Below are positions 43,515-50,580 of a stretch of 64,000 nucleotides of DNA, piece after piece. This DNA comes from Microbacterium maritypicum (lineage in GTDB: Bacteria; Actinomycetota; Actinomycetes; Actinomycetales; Microbacteriaceae): NCBI RefSeq assembly GCF_008868125.1, contig NZ_WAAQ01000003.1, positions 310,001-374,000 of the forward strand, written 5' to 3'. Below the pieces are notes generated by a model. It did no database searches and was not told the origin of the DNA. It was given only the letters and a program-made list of their open reading frames with translations. Numbering within the stretch: the first letter of the stretch is position 1; every line of letters starts with the position of its first letter. Both the position numbers and the translations under genes were made by a program.

Positions 43515-44377
43515 TGCCCGGCATCGACGACCTCGTCGCGATCGACGTCCACACCCACCCGCAGACCGAGGAGTTCATCGCGGCGATGGGTCAGCGGCAC
43601 TCCCAGATGTCGGCGCACTTCGGGCGCGAGCGGCCGGTCGTGTCGTTCGCCGAGCAGGCCGATCAGTACCGCGACCGCAAGATGATGGCAGTGATCGTGA
43701 ACTCCGACTCGGAGACCACGAGCGGCATCAAGGGCGCGCCCAACGACCTGCTCGGCAAAGCCCAGCAGGACCACCCCGATGTGTTCCTCGCCTTCGCCGG
43801 CATCGATCCGTGGAAGGGCGAGGCTGCGGTCGCCGAGATCCGTCGGATGCACGACGAGTACGGCATCAAGGGCGTCGGCGAGCTCAACCCGTCGCGGCAG
43901 AAGTTCCTCGCGAACGACCGGCGCTTCTTCCCGATCTGGGAGACCTGCGCCGAACTCGGACTCGTGGTGATGTTCCACTCCGGATTCCCCGGAGCCGGCG
44001 CGGGCACCCCCGGCGGTGGTGGCTACCGCCTCGAGAACGCCCGCCCCGTGCCGTACATCGACGACGTGGCGGCCGAGTTCCCCGAGCTGAACATCATCAG
44101 CGCGCACCCGGCATGGCCGTGGCACCTCGAGAACCTGGCGATGGTCTGGCACAAGTCGAACGTGTATCTCGACCTGTCGGGCTGGGCGCCGAAGTACCTG
44201 CCGCCCGAGGTGGTCCGCTACGCGGACTCGCTCATCTCCGACCGCGTGCTGTTCGGGTCGGACTGGCCGGTGATGACCGCGGACCGCTGGATGACCGAGT
44301 TCGACGAGCTCGGGCTCAAAGAGGAGTCGCGCCGGAAGATCCTGCTCGACAACGCACGCAAGCTGTTCCGACTGTGA
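43514..44377 (+). CDS. Amidohydrolase-2 family hydrolase/decarboxylase
   Basis: A 287-residue TIM-barrel metalloenzyme of the ACMSD-related amidohydrolase family. Metal ligands are suggested by IDVHTHPQTEEF near the N-terminus, VMFHSGFPGAG, IISAHPAWPWHLEN and the Asp in VLFGSDWPVMTADRW. Relatives are decarboxylases such as gamma-resorcylate or carboxymuconate-semialdehyde decarboxylases, or hydratases. Its position before a LigB/LigA-type extradiol dioxygenase suggests that it makes or processes the ring-cleavage substrate. Overlaps the CoA-transferase gene by one base. Confidence 0.82.
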   Translation: MPGIDDLVAIDVHTHPQTEEFIAAMGQRHSQMSAHFGRERPVVSFAEQADQYRDRKMMAVIVNSDSETTSGIKGAPNDLLGKAQQDHPDVFLAFAGIDPWKGEAAVAEIRRMHDEYGIKGVGELNPSRQKFLANDRRFFPIWETCAELGLVVMFHSGFPGAGAGTPGGGGYRLENARPVPYIDDVAAEFPELNIISAHPAWPWHLENLAMVWHKSNVYLDLSGWAPKYLPPEVVRYADSLISDRVLFGSDWPVMTADRWMTEFDELGLKEESRRKILLDNARKLFRL

Positions 44378-44398
44378 GCGCGAAGGAAGGAGCCGATC

Positions 44399-45241
44399 GT
44401 GGCTGAACTGGTGATGGCCGCGGCGACCCCGCACAACCCGTTGCTGTGGCGGGCGATGCGCGAGCCCTATCCCTCCGACCTCGTCGCCGTCGAGGCGAAC
44501 TTCCGTCGCATCCGCGAAGCGATCACGGACGCCGGCGTCGATACGCTCATCGTGCTCGGCACCGACCATGTGCGGCAGTTCTTCTCGGACAACTCGCCCG
44601 CGTTCATCGTCGGCAAGGCCGCCTCTTACCACGGCACCTATGAGAACGAGGTGCGCACCTTCGGCATGGAGTACGCCGAGCTCACCGGCAACCAGGAGCT
44701 CGCGACACAGATCACCGGCCGCGAGGTGCTGCCCGAGGCGATCGACTTCTCGGTCTCGCACGAGTGGCGCCTCGATCACAGCTTCGTGCTCCCGCTGCAG
44801 TACGTGCGGCCCGAACTCGACCTGCCGATCGTGCCGATCCACGCGAACGCGATCCTGCCGCCACTGCCCACCGCCGCACGATTCGCCGCGCTCGGACAGC
44901 ACCTGCGCACCGCGGTCGAGTCCTGGGACAGCGACGCCAGGGTGGGACTTCTCACCTCGGGCCATATGGCCACCGACGTCGGCGGCCCGCGCACGTTCAA
45001 CGGCTCGCCCGACCCGGAGTTCGATGCCGAGGCGGTGGCCTGGATGCGTGACGGCGACCTCGACGGTGCGATCGCCGGGTGCCGGTTCGACCGCATCATG
45101 GCCGCGGGCAACGTCACCTATCAGTATGTGAACATCGTGGCGGCGCTCGCCGCGATGCAGGGCCGCCCCGCCGACCTCGCCGAGGCGACGACCTCGCGCT
45201 TCGCATCCAGTCCGTTCTTCCTGTGGAGGGCCGCATCGTGA
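44399..45241 (+). CDS. LigB-type (class III) extradiol ring-cleavage dioxygenase, catalytic subunit
   Basis: A 280-residue non-heme Fe(II) dioxygenase of the protocatechuate 4,5-dioxygenase beta-subunit family. AAATPHNPLLWR provides the first His ligand; VLGTDHVRQFF (about residues 59-67) includes another conserved His. The segment SVSHEWRLDHSFVLPLQYV carries the later active-site residues, and LLTSGHMATDVGG resembles the catalytic-His region. The GTG at 44399 has AAGGAAGGAG upstream. The alpha-type subunit gene follows with a 4-base overlap. The ring substrate is not identifiable. Confidence 0.85.
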   Translation: MAELVMAAATPHNPLLWRAMREPYPSDLVAVEANFRRIREAITDAGVDTLIVLGTDHVRQFFSDNSPAFIVGKAASYHGTYENEVRTFGMEYAELTGNQELATQITGREVLPEAIDFSVSHEWRLDHSFVLPLQYVRPELDLPIVPIHANAILPPLPTAARFAALGQHLRTAVESWDSDARVGLLTSGHMATDVGGPRTFNGSPDPEFDAEAVAWMRDGDLDGAIAGCRFDRIMAAGNVTYQYVNIVAALAAMQGRPADLAEATTSRFASSPFFLWRAAS

Positions 45242-45585
45242 GCCGGTACATGATGAACAAGTTCATCCGCGCCGTCGAGATGAGCACCGCGAACGTGAAC
45301 GCCTACGTCGCCGACACCGAGGGTTTCGTCGATGGCTGGCTCGCCGGGGGAGCAGGCCCCGATGCGGTCGCCGACGACCGGGTGCTGACCCCTGAGGAGC
45401 GCACCGCTTTCGTGGAACGCGACTACGGGACGCTGTACGGTCTCGGTGCGCACCCCTATCTGCTCTGGCACTTCACCGAAGCGGTCTACGAGCACGAGTA
45501 CACCGAGGGTTCCGGATGGCGGGAACTCGTGGAGCGCTACCGCGCCGCGATCATCCCGCACGGCGAGGTCGACGACATCCCCTGA
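45238..45585 (+). CDS. LigA-type dioxygenase small subunit
   Basis: A 115-residue all-helical protein like the alpha subunit of protocatechuate 4,5-dioxygenase (LigA), which caps the LigB active site. Recognisable in YMMNKFIRAVEMSTANVNAY, LTPEERTAFVERDYGTLYGLGAHPYLLWHFTEAV. The GTG at 45238 overlaps the LigB-like gene stop by 4 bases; upstream frames are within that gene. Separate LigA/LigB genes in this order support an obligate two-subunit dioxygenase. Last gene of the operon. Confidence 0.82.
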   Translation: MSRYMMNKFIRAVEMSTANVNAYVADTEGFVDGWLAGGAGPDAVADDRVLTPEERTAFVERDYGTLYGLGAHPYLLWHFTEAVYEHEYTEGSGWRELVERYRAAIIPHGEVDDIP

Positions 45586-45942
45586 TCCTGCCTTACCGCG
45601 TGCACCGGGTGCCCCCGATTCCCGGCGCGGGTTCGCGGGACCAGCTGCGCACCGGTTTCGCGGGACGTCTGTCGGGAGGATCCGGCCGCGCGCGGTCCGG
45701 GCGGGCTCTTGCTCCCTGCATCCGTCCGAACTCCCGACAGGCGGACCGCCGGGTGCTTCCGCGCGGGCGCGACGGATGCCCCGTGGGTGGGGTTTCCACG
45801 GGGCATCCGCCCGATCTGCGCCGGCGTCGCACGACGGGGTGAGCGGGGGGCTACGACCTCGTCGATGTGTGGGGTGGACGCAGCGGCGCACCGGCGGTGC
45901 GGGTCTCCTCCCCCGAGGACGGCCGCACCACCGGCGTCATCG
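45586..45942. other. 357-base convergent intergenic region
   Basis: The region lies between the ends of the dioxygenase operon and the chaplin-like gene. It holds an inverted repeat CTGTCGGGAG (45669-45678) / CTCCCGACAG (45731-45740) similar to the arms at 2548-2635, and a strong terminator at 45773. The remaining sequence is GC-rich without a convincing gene. Confidence 0.65.
45773..45809. terminator. Bidirectional hairpin terminator
   Basis: Perfect 14-bp stem CGGATGCCCCGTGG / CCACGGGGCATCCG with loop GTGGGGTTT between converging operons. Confidence 0.85.
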
Positions 45943-47457
45943 CTACGCCATCAGGCGACGTCGCAGGAGTCCCGCACCTCCGAGGAGGAGCAGGACGGCG
46001 GCGAGTGCGACCAGTCCGACCGACGACGTGCCGCCGGTCATCGCGAGTCCTGAAGCCTGACCGGTCGTCGCCGCGCCAGAGGCGAAGGCGGCTGCGGTCG
46101 TGCGGACAGGGGTCGTGCCGGGGTCGGTCCCCGGGTTCGTGCCCGGGTTCGTGCCGGGGTCGGTGCCGGGGCCGGTCCCCGGGTTCGTCCCGGTGCCGGG
46201 GTCGGTCACCGTCGCCTCGCCGACCACGGAGATGGCGTTGCCGCCCAGCGTGATCGGAAGGCTGATCGGCAGCGCCAGCTGGGTGCCGCCGAGGATGCTG
46301 TCAGCTCCCGTGGTGGTGCTGCCTCCGGTCGCGGGTGCGGCCGGAGCGGCGGAGGCACCGGTACCGGTGCGGGTGACGGTGGCGTCGTCGAGCAGCGAGA
46401 TCGCGTTGCCGGTCACGCCGATGGGGGCGGTGACGGGCGCGGTGATCTGGGTGCCGCCGAGGACGCTGTCGGTGCCGGTGGTGGTGTTGCCTCCGGTGGC
46501 CGGGGTGACCGCTGCGGGGGTGGTGCCTCCGGTGCGGGTGACGGTGGCGTCGTCGATCAGCGAGATCGCGTTGCCCGACACCGTGATCGGTGCCGTGATG
46601 GGCGCCGTGACCTGCGTGCCGCCGAGGATCGCGTCGTCACCCGAGGTTGCCGCCGAGGTGGCGGGAGCGGTGGAGCCGCTCGGACCGGCAGCGCCGGTAC
46701 CCGTCGACCGGGCGTCGTCCAGAAGCGAGATCGCGTTACCCGACACCGTGATCGGTGCCGTGATGGGCGCCGTGACCTGCGTGCCACTGCCGATGCCGTC
46801 GTCGCCGGACGTCGTGACGTCCACCGGAGCGGAGGATGCCGGTGCTGCGGCGCCCTGCCCGGTCGGCGCGGTGCTCTCGCTGTCACCGAGCAGCGACACG
46901 GCGTTGCCGGTGACGGTGATCGGTGCGTTGACCGCGAGGAGCGCCTGGGTGCCCGAGAGCACTCCGTCCAGGCCGTTCGTGGTCACCAGAGGCGCCTCGG
47001 CCGGGGTCCCGGCCTGGGGAGCCGGGCTCTGGGGCGTCGCGGCCGGGGCGGCGGTCGTCGACGTGTCGAGTACGCTCACCGCGTTGTTCGCCACGGTGAC
47101 CGGGAGGTTGACGGTGACAGCCGCCTGGGTGCCGGATGCCGTACCCGAAGCGCCGCTGGTCTCGACGGCGACAGGCGCCGGGGCCGGAGCGGGGGCGGGA
47201 GCCGGTGCTGCGGCGGGCGCCGGAGCCGGAGCCGGTGCCGGAGCTGCGGCGGGAGCCGTGGACACGGCGTCGCCCAGCACTGAGATCGCGTTGTTCACGA
47301 CCGAGATCGGTGCGGTGATCGCCGTCTCCACCTGTGTGCCGGAGAGCAGTCCGTCGTCCCCGGTCGTCTCGGCCGCGTTCGCGGCCGTCGCGCCGAGAAG
47401 CGTGACGCCTCCGGCGATGAGCGCGCCCCAGAGGGCCCGCTTGATGAATGTACGCAT
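45943..47457 (-). CDS. Secreted cell-wall-anchored protein with seven chaplin-like repeats
   Basis: A 504-residue surface protein. A Sec signal peptide ends near ANAAE at residue 28-29. Seven repeats of about 33 residues follow, with consensus G-DD-x-L-SGTQV-x-x-PI-x-x-PI-x-V-x-GNAIS-L-DDA. The pattern resembles Streptomyces chaplin domains (GxxxSGNxxxxPxxxPxxxCGNxxxxxG) but without the Cys pair. Repeats are separated by Ala-Pro and Thr/Gly-rich linkers, and a (PGT-D/N) stretch precedes the end. The C-terminus is a sortase signal: LAMTG, a hydrophobic helix, then RRR, fitting the LAxTG class-E sortase motif. Function may be surface hydrophobicity or assembly. The ribosome-binding site is CAGGAGA. 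Confidence 0.8.
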   Translation of the reverse strand: MRTFIKRALWGALIAGGVTLLGATAANAAETTGDDGLLSGTQVETAITAPISVVNNAISVLGDAVSTAPAAAPAPAPAPAPAAAPAPAPAPAPAPVAVETSGASGTASGTQAAVTVNLPVTVANNAVSVLDTSTTAAPAATPQSPAPQAGTPAEAPLVTTNGLDGVLSGTQALLAVNAPITVTGNAVSLLGDSESTAPTGQGAAAPASSAPVDVTTSGDDGIGSGTQVTAPITAPITVSGNAISLLDDARSTGTGAAGPSGSTAPATSAATSGDDAILGGTQVTAPITAPITVSGNAISLIDDATVTRTGGTTPAAVTPATGGNTTTGTDSVLGGTQITAPVTAPIGVTGNAISLLDDATVTRTGTGASAAPAAPATGGSTTTGADSILGGTQLALPISLPITLGGNAISVVGEATVTDPGTGTNPGTGPGTDPGTNPGTNPGTDPGTTPVRTTAAAFASGAATTGQASGLAMTGGTSSVGLVALAAVLLLLGGAGLLRRRLMA

Positions 47458-47528
47458 GGTCTTTCTCCTGACTGGATGGTTCGTCTGAAGGGTGCGCGCG
47501 ATCAGAGTGCGCGCGCAGCACTGCTTCT

Positions 47529-47548
47529 GTCGTTCCCGGGGGAACGAC
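47529..47548. promoter_or_regulatory. Short palindrome between the two surface-protein genes
   Basis: GTCGTTCCC / GGGAACGAC, 9-bp arms with a 2-base centre, 11 bases after the upstream gene's stop and 71 bases before the chaplin-like gene start. It may be an operator or a weak terminator. Confidence 0.5.
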
Positions 47549-47559
47549 GTGACGAACCG

Positions 47560-48555
47560 TCAGTCAGGAGAGACGTCGGTGTCGGCGACCGGCGACGAAG
47601 GAAGCTCGTCGTCGGAGGCCCCGGATGTCCGCTCACCAGCACGGAGCGGAGAAGAGTTCGCGTCGCTGAGGCGCGCGGGAGAGGCGCCGCTTCCGCCGCC
47701 GGGACCGGCGGAGGACGACGCGGGAACCGTGCTGCCCGGCGGGCTCGACGGCGGCGGGTCGGTGGGCACACGAGTGGTGTCGTCGCCGGCGCCGGTGGCG
47801 CCGTCCGCGGCGGAGAGCACGCTCGGATGCGGGGATCCGCCCGGGGGCAGAGCTGTCGACGTGACCGGGGGCATCGTCGCGATGTCCTCCGCGATGATCA
47901 CGGTCGGGGTCGTCGTCACCGCAGGCTCGGTGATGCTCTCCGGCCCCTCGCCGGGTTCGGGCGAGGTCGGGTCGAGGGCCTCGAGCACGGGAGGAATGGT
48001 CTCATTCGTGACGTTCCCGAGAAGTGCGGTGGCGTCATCGACCACGCCGACGACGTCGCCCACCGCGGAGATCAGGCCGAGGTCGGAGGCGAGCCCGCCG
48101 ACCACCGGGATGCCGGAGACCGTGTCGAGAATCGGATCGGTGATCTGGGAGACCGGTGCGCCGGTCAGCACGTCGGTGACCGGCGCGACGACCGCCGTCG
48201 TGGTCTCCGTCACGGCATGGACCACGGGAGTGACCGCCGGCCCGACGACCGGAGCGTCCACGACCGGCGCGGTCACGGTGGCGACGACGGCCGGGACGGC
48301 CTGCTGCACGGGGGCGACCACCTGTGTGACCACGGGAGCGACGACCTCTGTGACGATGGGTGCCACGGGGGCCGTGACGGCCGACACCGTGTTGCTGACC
48401 AGCGAGGTGAGCCCGTCGAGCGGCCCGTCTTCCTGGTCGTCCGCGTGCGCGGATCCGCCCGAGAGGAGGACGGTGAGCGTCGCCCAGGCGAGCACGCCGA
48501 TGCCACCCCAGAAGACGACGGCAGGTGTGCCGCGTCGGGTGGCCCGAACGTCCAC
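47560..48555 (-). CDS. Secreted Val/Pro/Ala-rich protein, function unknown
   Basis: A 331-residue protein with an N-terminal signal sequence ending near SAHADDQ (residue about 39). Residues about 48-200 are low-complexity, rich in Val, Ala, Pro and Thr in the pattern APVVxxVVAPV, predicted to be extended and hydrophobic. The last 130 residues are Ser/Pro/Gly/Thr-rich and disordered. There is no LPxTG-like anchor or TM helix, so it is probably released or wall-associated. It is upstream of the chaplin-like gene in the same direction with a 102-base gap, so the two may act together. The GTG start at 48555 has GAGGGGGAGG upstream. Confidence 0.65.
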   Translation of the reverse strand: MDVRATRRGTPAVVFWGGIGVLAWATLTVLLSGGSAHADDQEDGPLDGLTSLVSNTVSAVTAPVAPIVTEVVAPVVTQVVAPVQQAVPAVVATVTAPVVDAPVVGPAVTPVVHAVTETTTAVVAPVTDVLTGAPVSQITDPILDTVSGIPVVGGLASDLGLISAVGDVVGVVDDATALLGNVTNETIPPVLEALDPTSPEPGEGPESITEPAVTTTPTVIIAEDIATMPPVTSTALPPGGSPHPSVLSAADGATGAGDDTTRVPTDPPPSSPPGSTVPASSSAGPGGGSGASPARLSDANSSPLRAGERTSGASDDELPSSPVADTDVSPD

Positions 48556-48560
48556 GTCAA

Positions 48561-48602
48561 CCTCCCCCTCAGAAGGTGATCTCGTGTGCCTCCCCCTCAG
48601 AA
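48561..48602. repeat. Duplicated 14-mer containing the ribosome-binding site
   Basis: CCTCCCCCTCAGAA occurs at 48561-48574 and again at 48589-48602. On the minus strand each copy reads TTCTGAGGGGGAGG. The first copy is the ribosome-binding site of the secreted protein gene; the second has no start codon after it. Confidence 0.75.
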
Positions 48603-48801
48603 AGCCACGAATCTCGACGGAGCTGCGTCGATTGGAGGCGACGATACTCGCGGCCGCACGATCTGTCTAGGGGGTTCTCCGCGCGTTTCCGGGGATGTCG
48701 GGGTGTGACGCGCCCGGAGAAATCTCGGCTTGACTTTCCCCAGGTTCTACACATCCCATCCCCGGAGAGGGCAACCTTCAACGCCCGATTTAAACTGATT
48801 T

Positions 48802-48966
48802 TCATCCACAGGCTGGGGAAAGGGTAAATACCAGATCAGGGCAGATAAAAAAGTTTGCTTTCCCGCTCCTCCACGGGGTTATCCACACCCGTTGTGCACA
48901 GACACTCCGACTTTGTCCGCACGCTTTCCACATGGTTATCCACAGGCCGTGTTGCATGTGGAAAGA
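48802..48966. promoter_or_regulatory. Cluster of DnaA-box-like 9-mers
   Basis: Two perfect TTATCCACA boxes (48879-48887, 48936-48944) are accompanied by near matches: TCATCCACA (48802), TTGTGCACA (48892), TTGTCCGCA (48913), CTTTCCACA (48924) and its reverse complement at 48958-48966. They lie within 165 bases next to AT-rich DNA. DnaA control of dnaB or an origin-like element are both possible; the normal oriC neighbours dnaA, dnaN and rpmH are not here. Confidence 0.6.
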
Positions 48967-49114
48967 GTCGCTCGTAGCGTGGGCGAGCGACCGAATGTCG
49001 GAGGCACCTGTTTTGCTGTTCAGGGTGGCGTGAGGGCCGAGATCCATACAGGCCCCGCCGTCGAGGCGTCTCCTCGGAACATCGCATCGGAAACGTCGCA
49101 TCGAAGGGAAGACT

Positions 49115-50488
49115 GTGTCGATCGCTGACATCTCAGAGGAGCGCATGGGCGCGAAGCGCGCGCCCGAGCGCACGCCTCCCCACGACCTCCTCGCCGAGCA
49201 GAGCGCGCTGGGCGGAATGCTCCTGTCGAAGGATGCGGTCGCCGATGTGATCGAGACGCTCAAGGGCGCCGACTTCTACATCCCCAAGCACGAGCTGATC
49301 TTCGAGGCCATCCTCTCGCTGTACTCGCACGGCGAGCCCACCGACGTCGTCGCCGTCACCGATGAGCTCATCAAGACGGGCGAGCTCGGCCGCGCCGGCG
49401 GCGCCGACTACCTGCACACCCTGACCTCGATCGTGCCCACGGCCGCGAACGCCGGCTACTACGCCGGCATCGTCTCGGAGCGCGCGATCCTGCGCCGGCT
49501 CGTCGACGCCGGCACCCGCATCGTGCAGCTCGGCTATGCCGGTGAGGGCGACGCGACCGACATCGTCAACAACGCACAGGCCGAGATCTACTCGATCACC
49601 GGATCCGAGACCGCCGAAGACTACGTCCCCCTGCAGATCGCCGTCGATGCCGCCCTCGAGGAGATCGAAGCCGCCAGCGGTCGCGACGGATCCATGACCG
49701 GGGTTCCGACCGGCTTCAAGGAGCTCGACGAGCTCACGAACGGCCTGCACGGCGGTCAGATGATCGTCGTCGCCGCCCGACCCGCCATGGGTAAGTCCAC
49801 GCTCGCGCTCGACTTCGCCCGCTCGGCATCCATCGGCCACAACCTCCCCTCCGTGTTCTTCTCGCTCGAGATGGGCAAGAGCGAGATCGCGATGCGTCTG
49901 CTCAGCGCCGAGGGTGCGATCCCTCTGCAGAACATGCGAAAGGGAAACCTCGACCCGCGCGACTGGACCACGGTCGCCGCGACCCGAGGCCGCATCAACG
50001 ACGCCCCGCTCTACATCGACGACAGCCCGAACATGACACTCGTCGAGATCCGTGCCAAGTGCCGTCGACTCAAGCAGCGCGAGGGCCTGCGCATGGTCAT
50101 CATCGACTACCTGCAGCTCATGACATCGGGCAAGCGCGTCGAGTCGCGTCAGCAGGAGGTCTCGGAGTTCTCGCGAAGCCTCAAGCTCATCGCCAAGGAG
50201 CTGCAGGTTCCGGTCATCGCCCTCTCGCAACTGAACCGTGGTCCCGAGCAGCGCACCGACAAGAAGCCCGCGATCAGCGACCTGCGAGAGTCCGGCTCGA
50301 TCGAGCAGGACGCCGACATGGTCATCCTGCTGCACCGCGACTCGGTCTACGACAAGGACGTGCGTCCGGGCGAGGCCGACCTCATCGTCGCCAAGCACCG
50401 TAACGGACCGACCGCGACGATCACTGTCGCGTTCCAGGGACACTACTCGCGCTTCATGGACATGGCCCCCGGCGGCGACTTCAACTGA
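49115..50488 (+). CDS. dnaB: Replicative DNA helicase DnaB
   Basis: A 457-residue hexameric helicase that unwinds DNA at the replication fork and binds primase. The N-terminal domain starts PPHDLLAEQSALGGMLLSKDAVADV. The RecA-like domain has TGVPTGFKELDELTNGLHGGQMIVVAARPAMGKSTLALDF (Walker A ARPAMGKST), FFSLEMGKSEIAMRLL, Walker B region MVIIDYLQLM and the C-terminal LRESGSIEQDADMVILLHRD. No intein is present. The GTG at 49115 has GAAGGGAAG upstream; a start at the internal ATG (49145) is possible. It is separated from rplI by the 48-kb accessory region. Confidence 0.97.
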   Translation: MSIADISEERMGAKRAPERTPPHDLLAEQSALGGMLLSKDAVADVIETLKGADFYIPKHELIFEAILSLYSHGEPTDVVAVTDELIKTGELGRAGGADYLHTLTSIVPTAANAGYYAGIVSERAILRRLVDAGTRIVQLGYAGEGDATDIVNNAQAEIYSITGSETAEDYVPLQIAVDAALEEIEAASGRDGSMTGVPTGFKELDELTNGLHGGQMIVVAARPAMGKSTLALDFARSASIGHNLPSVFFSLEMGKSEIAMRLLSAEGAIPLQNMRKGNLDPRDWTTVAATRGRINDAPLYIDDSPNMTLVEIRAKCRRLKQREGLRMVIIDYLQLMTSGKRVESRQQEVSEFSRSLKLIAKELQVPVIALSQLNRGPEQRTDKKPAISDLRESGSIEQDADMVILLHRDSVYDKDVRPGEADLIVAKHRNGPTATITVAFQGHYSRFMDMAPGGDFN

Positions 50489-50521
50489 AGGTTCTCGGTG
50501 AGAGTTGCGAATTCCACGACG

Positions 50522-50550
50522 GTTTTCAAACGACTTGCAAATTTGAAAAC
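50522..50550. promoter_or_regulatory. Palindrome upstream of the kinase-fusion gene
   Basis: GTTTTCAAA / TTTGAAAAC, 9-bp perfect arms with an 11-base spacer in an AT-rich leader, 31 bases before the TTG start at 50581. Probable operator. Confidence 0.6.
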
Positions 50551-50580
50551 TCATCCCCTCGGACGATGTAAGGAAAGAAC

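Larger units (their letters stand above)
48556..49114. other. 559-base intergenic region upstream of dnaB
   Basis: No gene is supported here. The left part holds the leader of the minus-strand secreted-protein gene. The centre (48783-48860) is unusually AT-rich for this genome. The right part holds the DnaA-box cluster described separately. A weak promoter-like pair TTGCAT-N17-TAGCGT (48952-48980) points to dnaB. Confidence 0.6.

Noticed and set aside
48802..48966. Calling this region oriC
   Set aside because: DnaA boxes alone are not enough; dnaA, dnaN, recF and rpmH are not present here.
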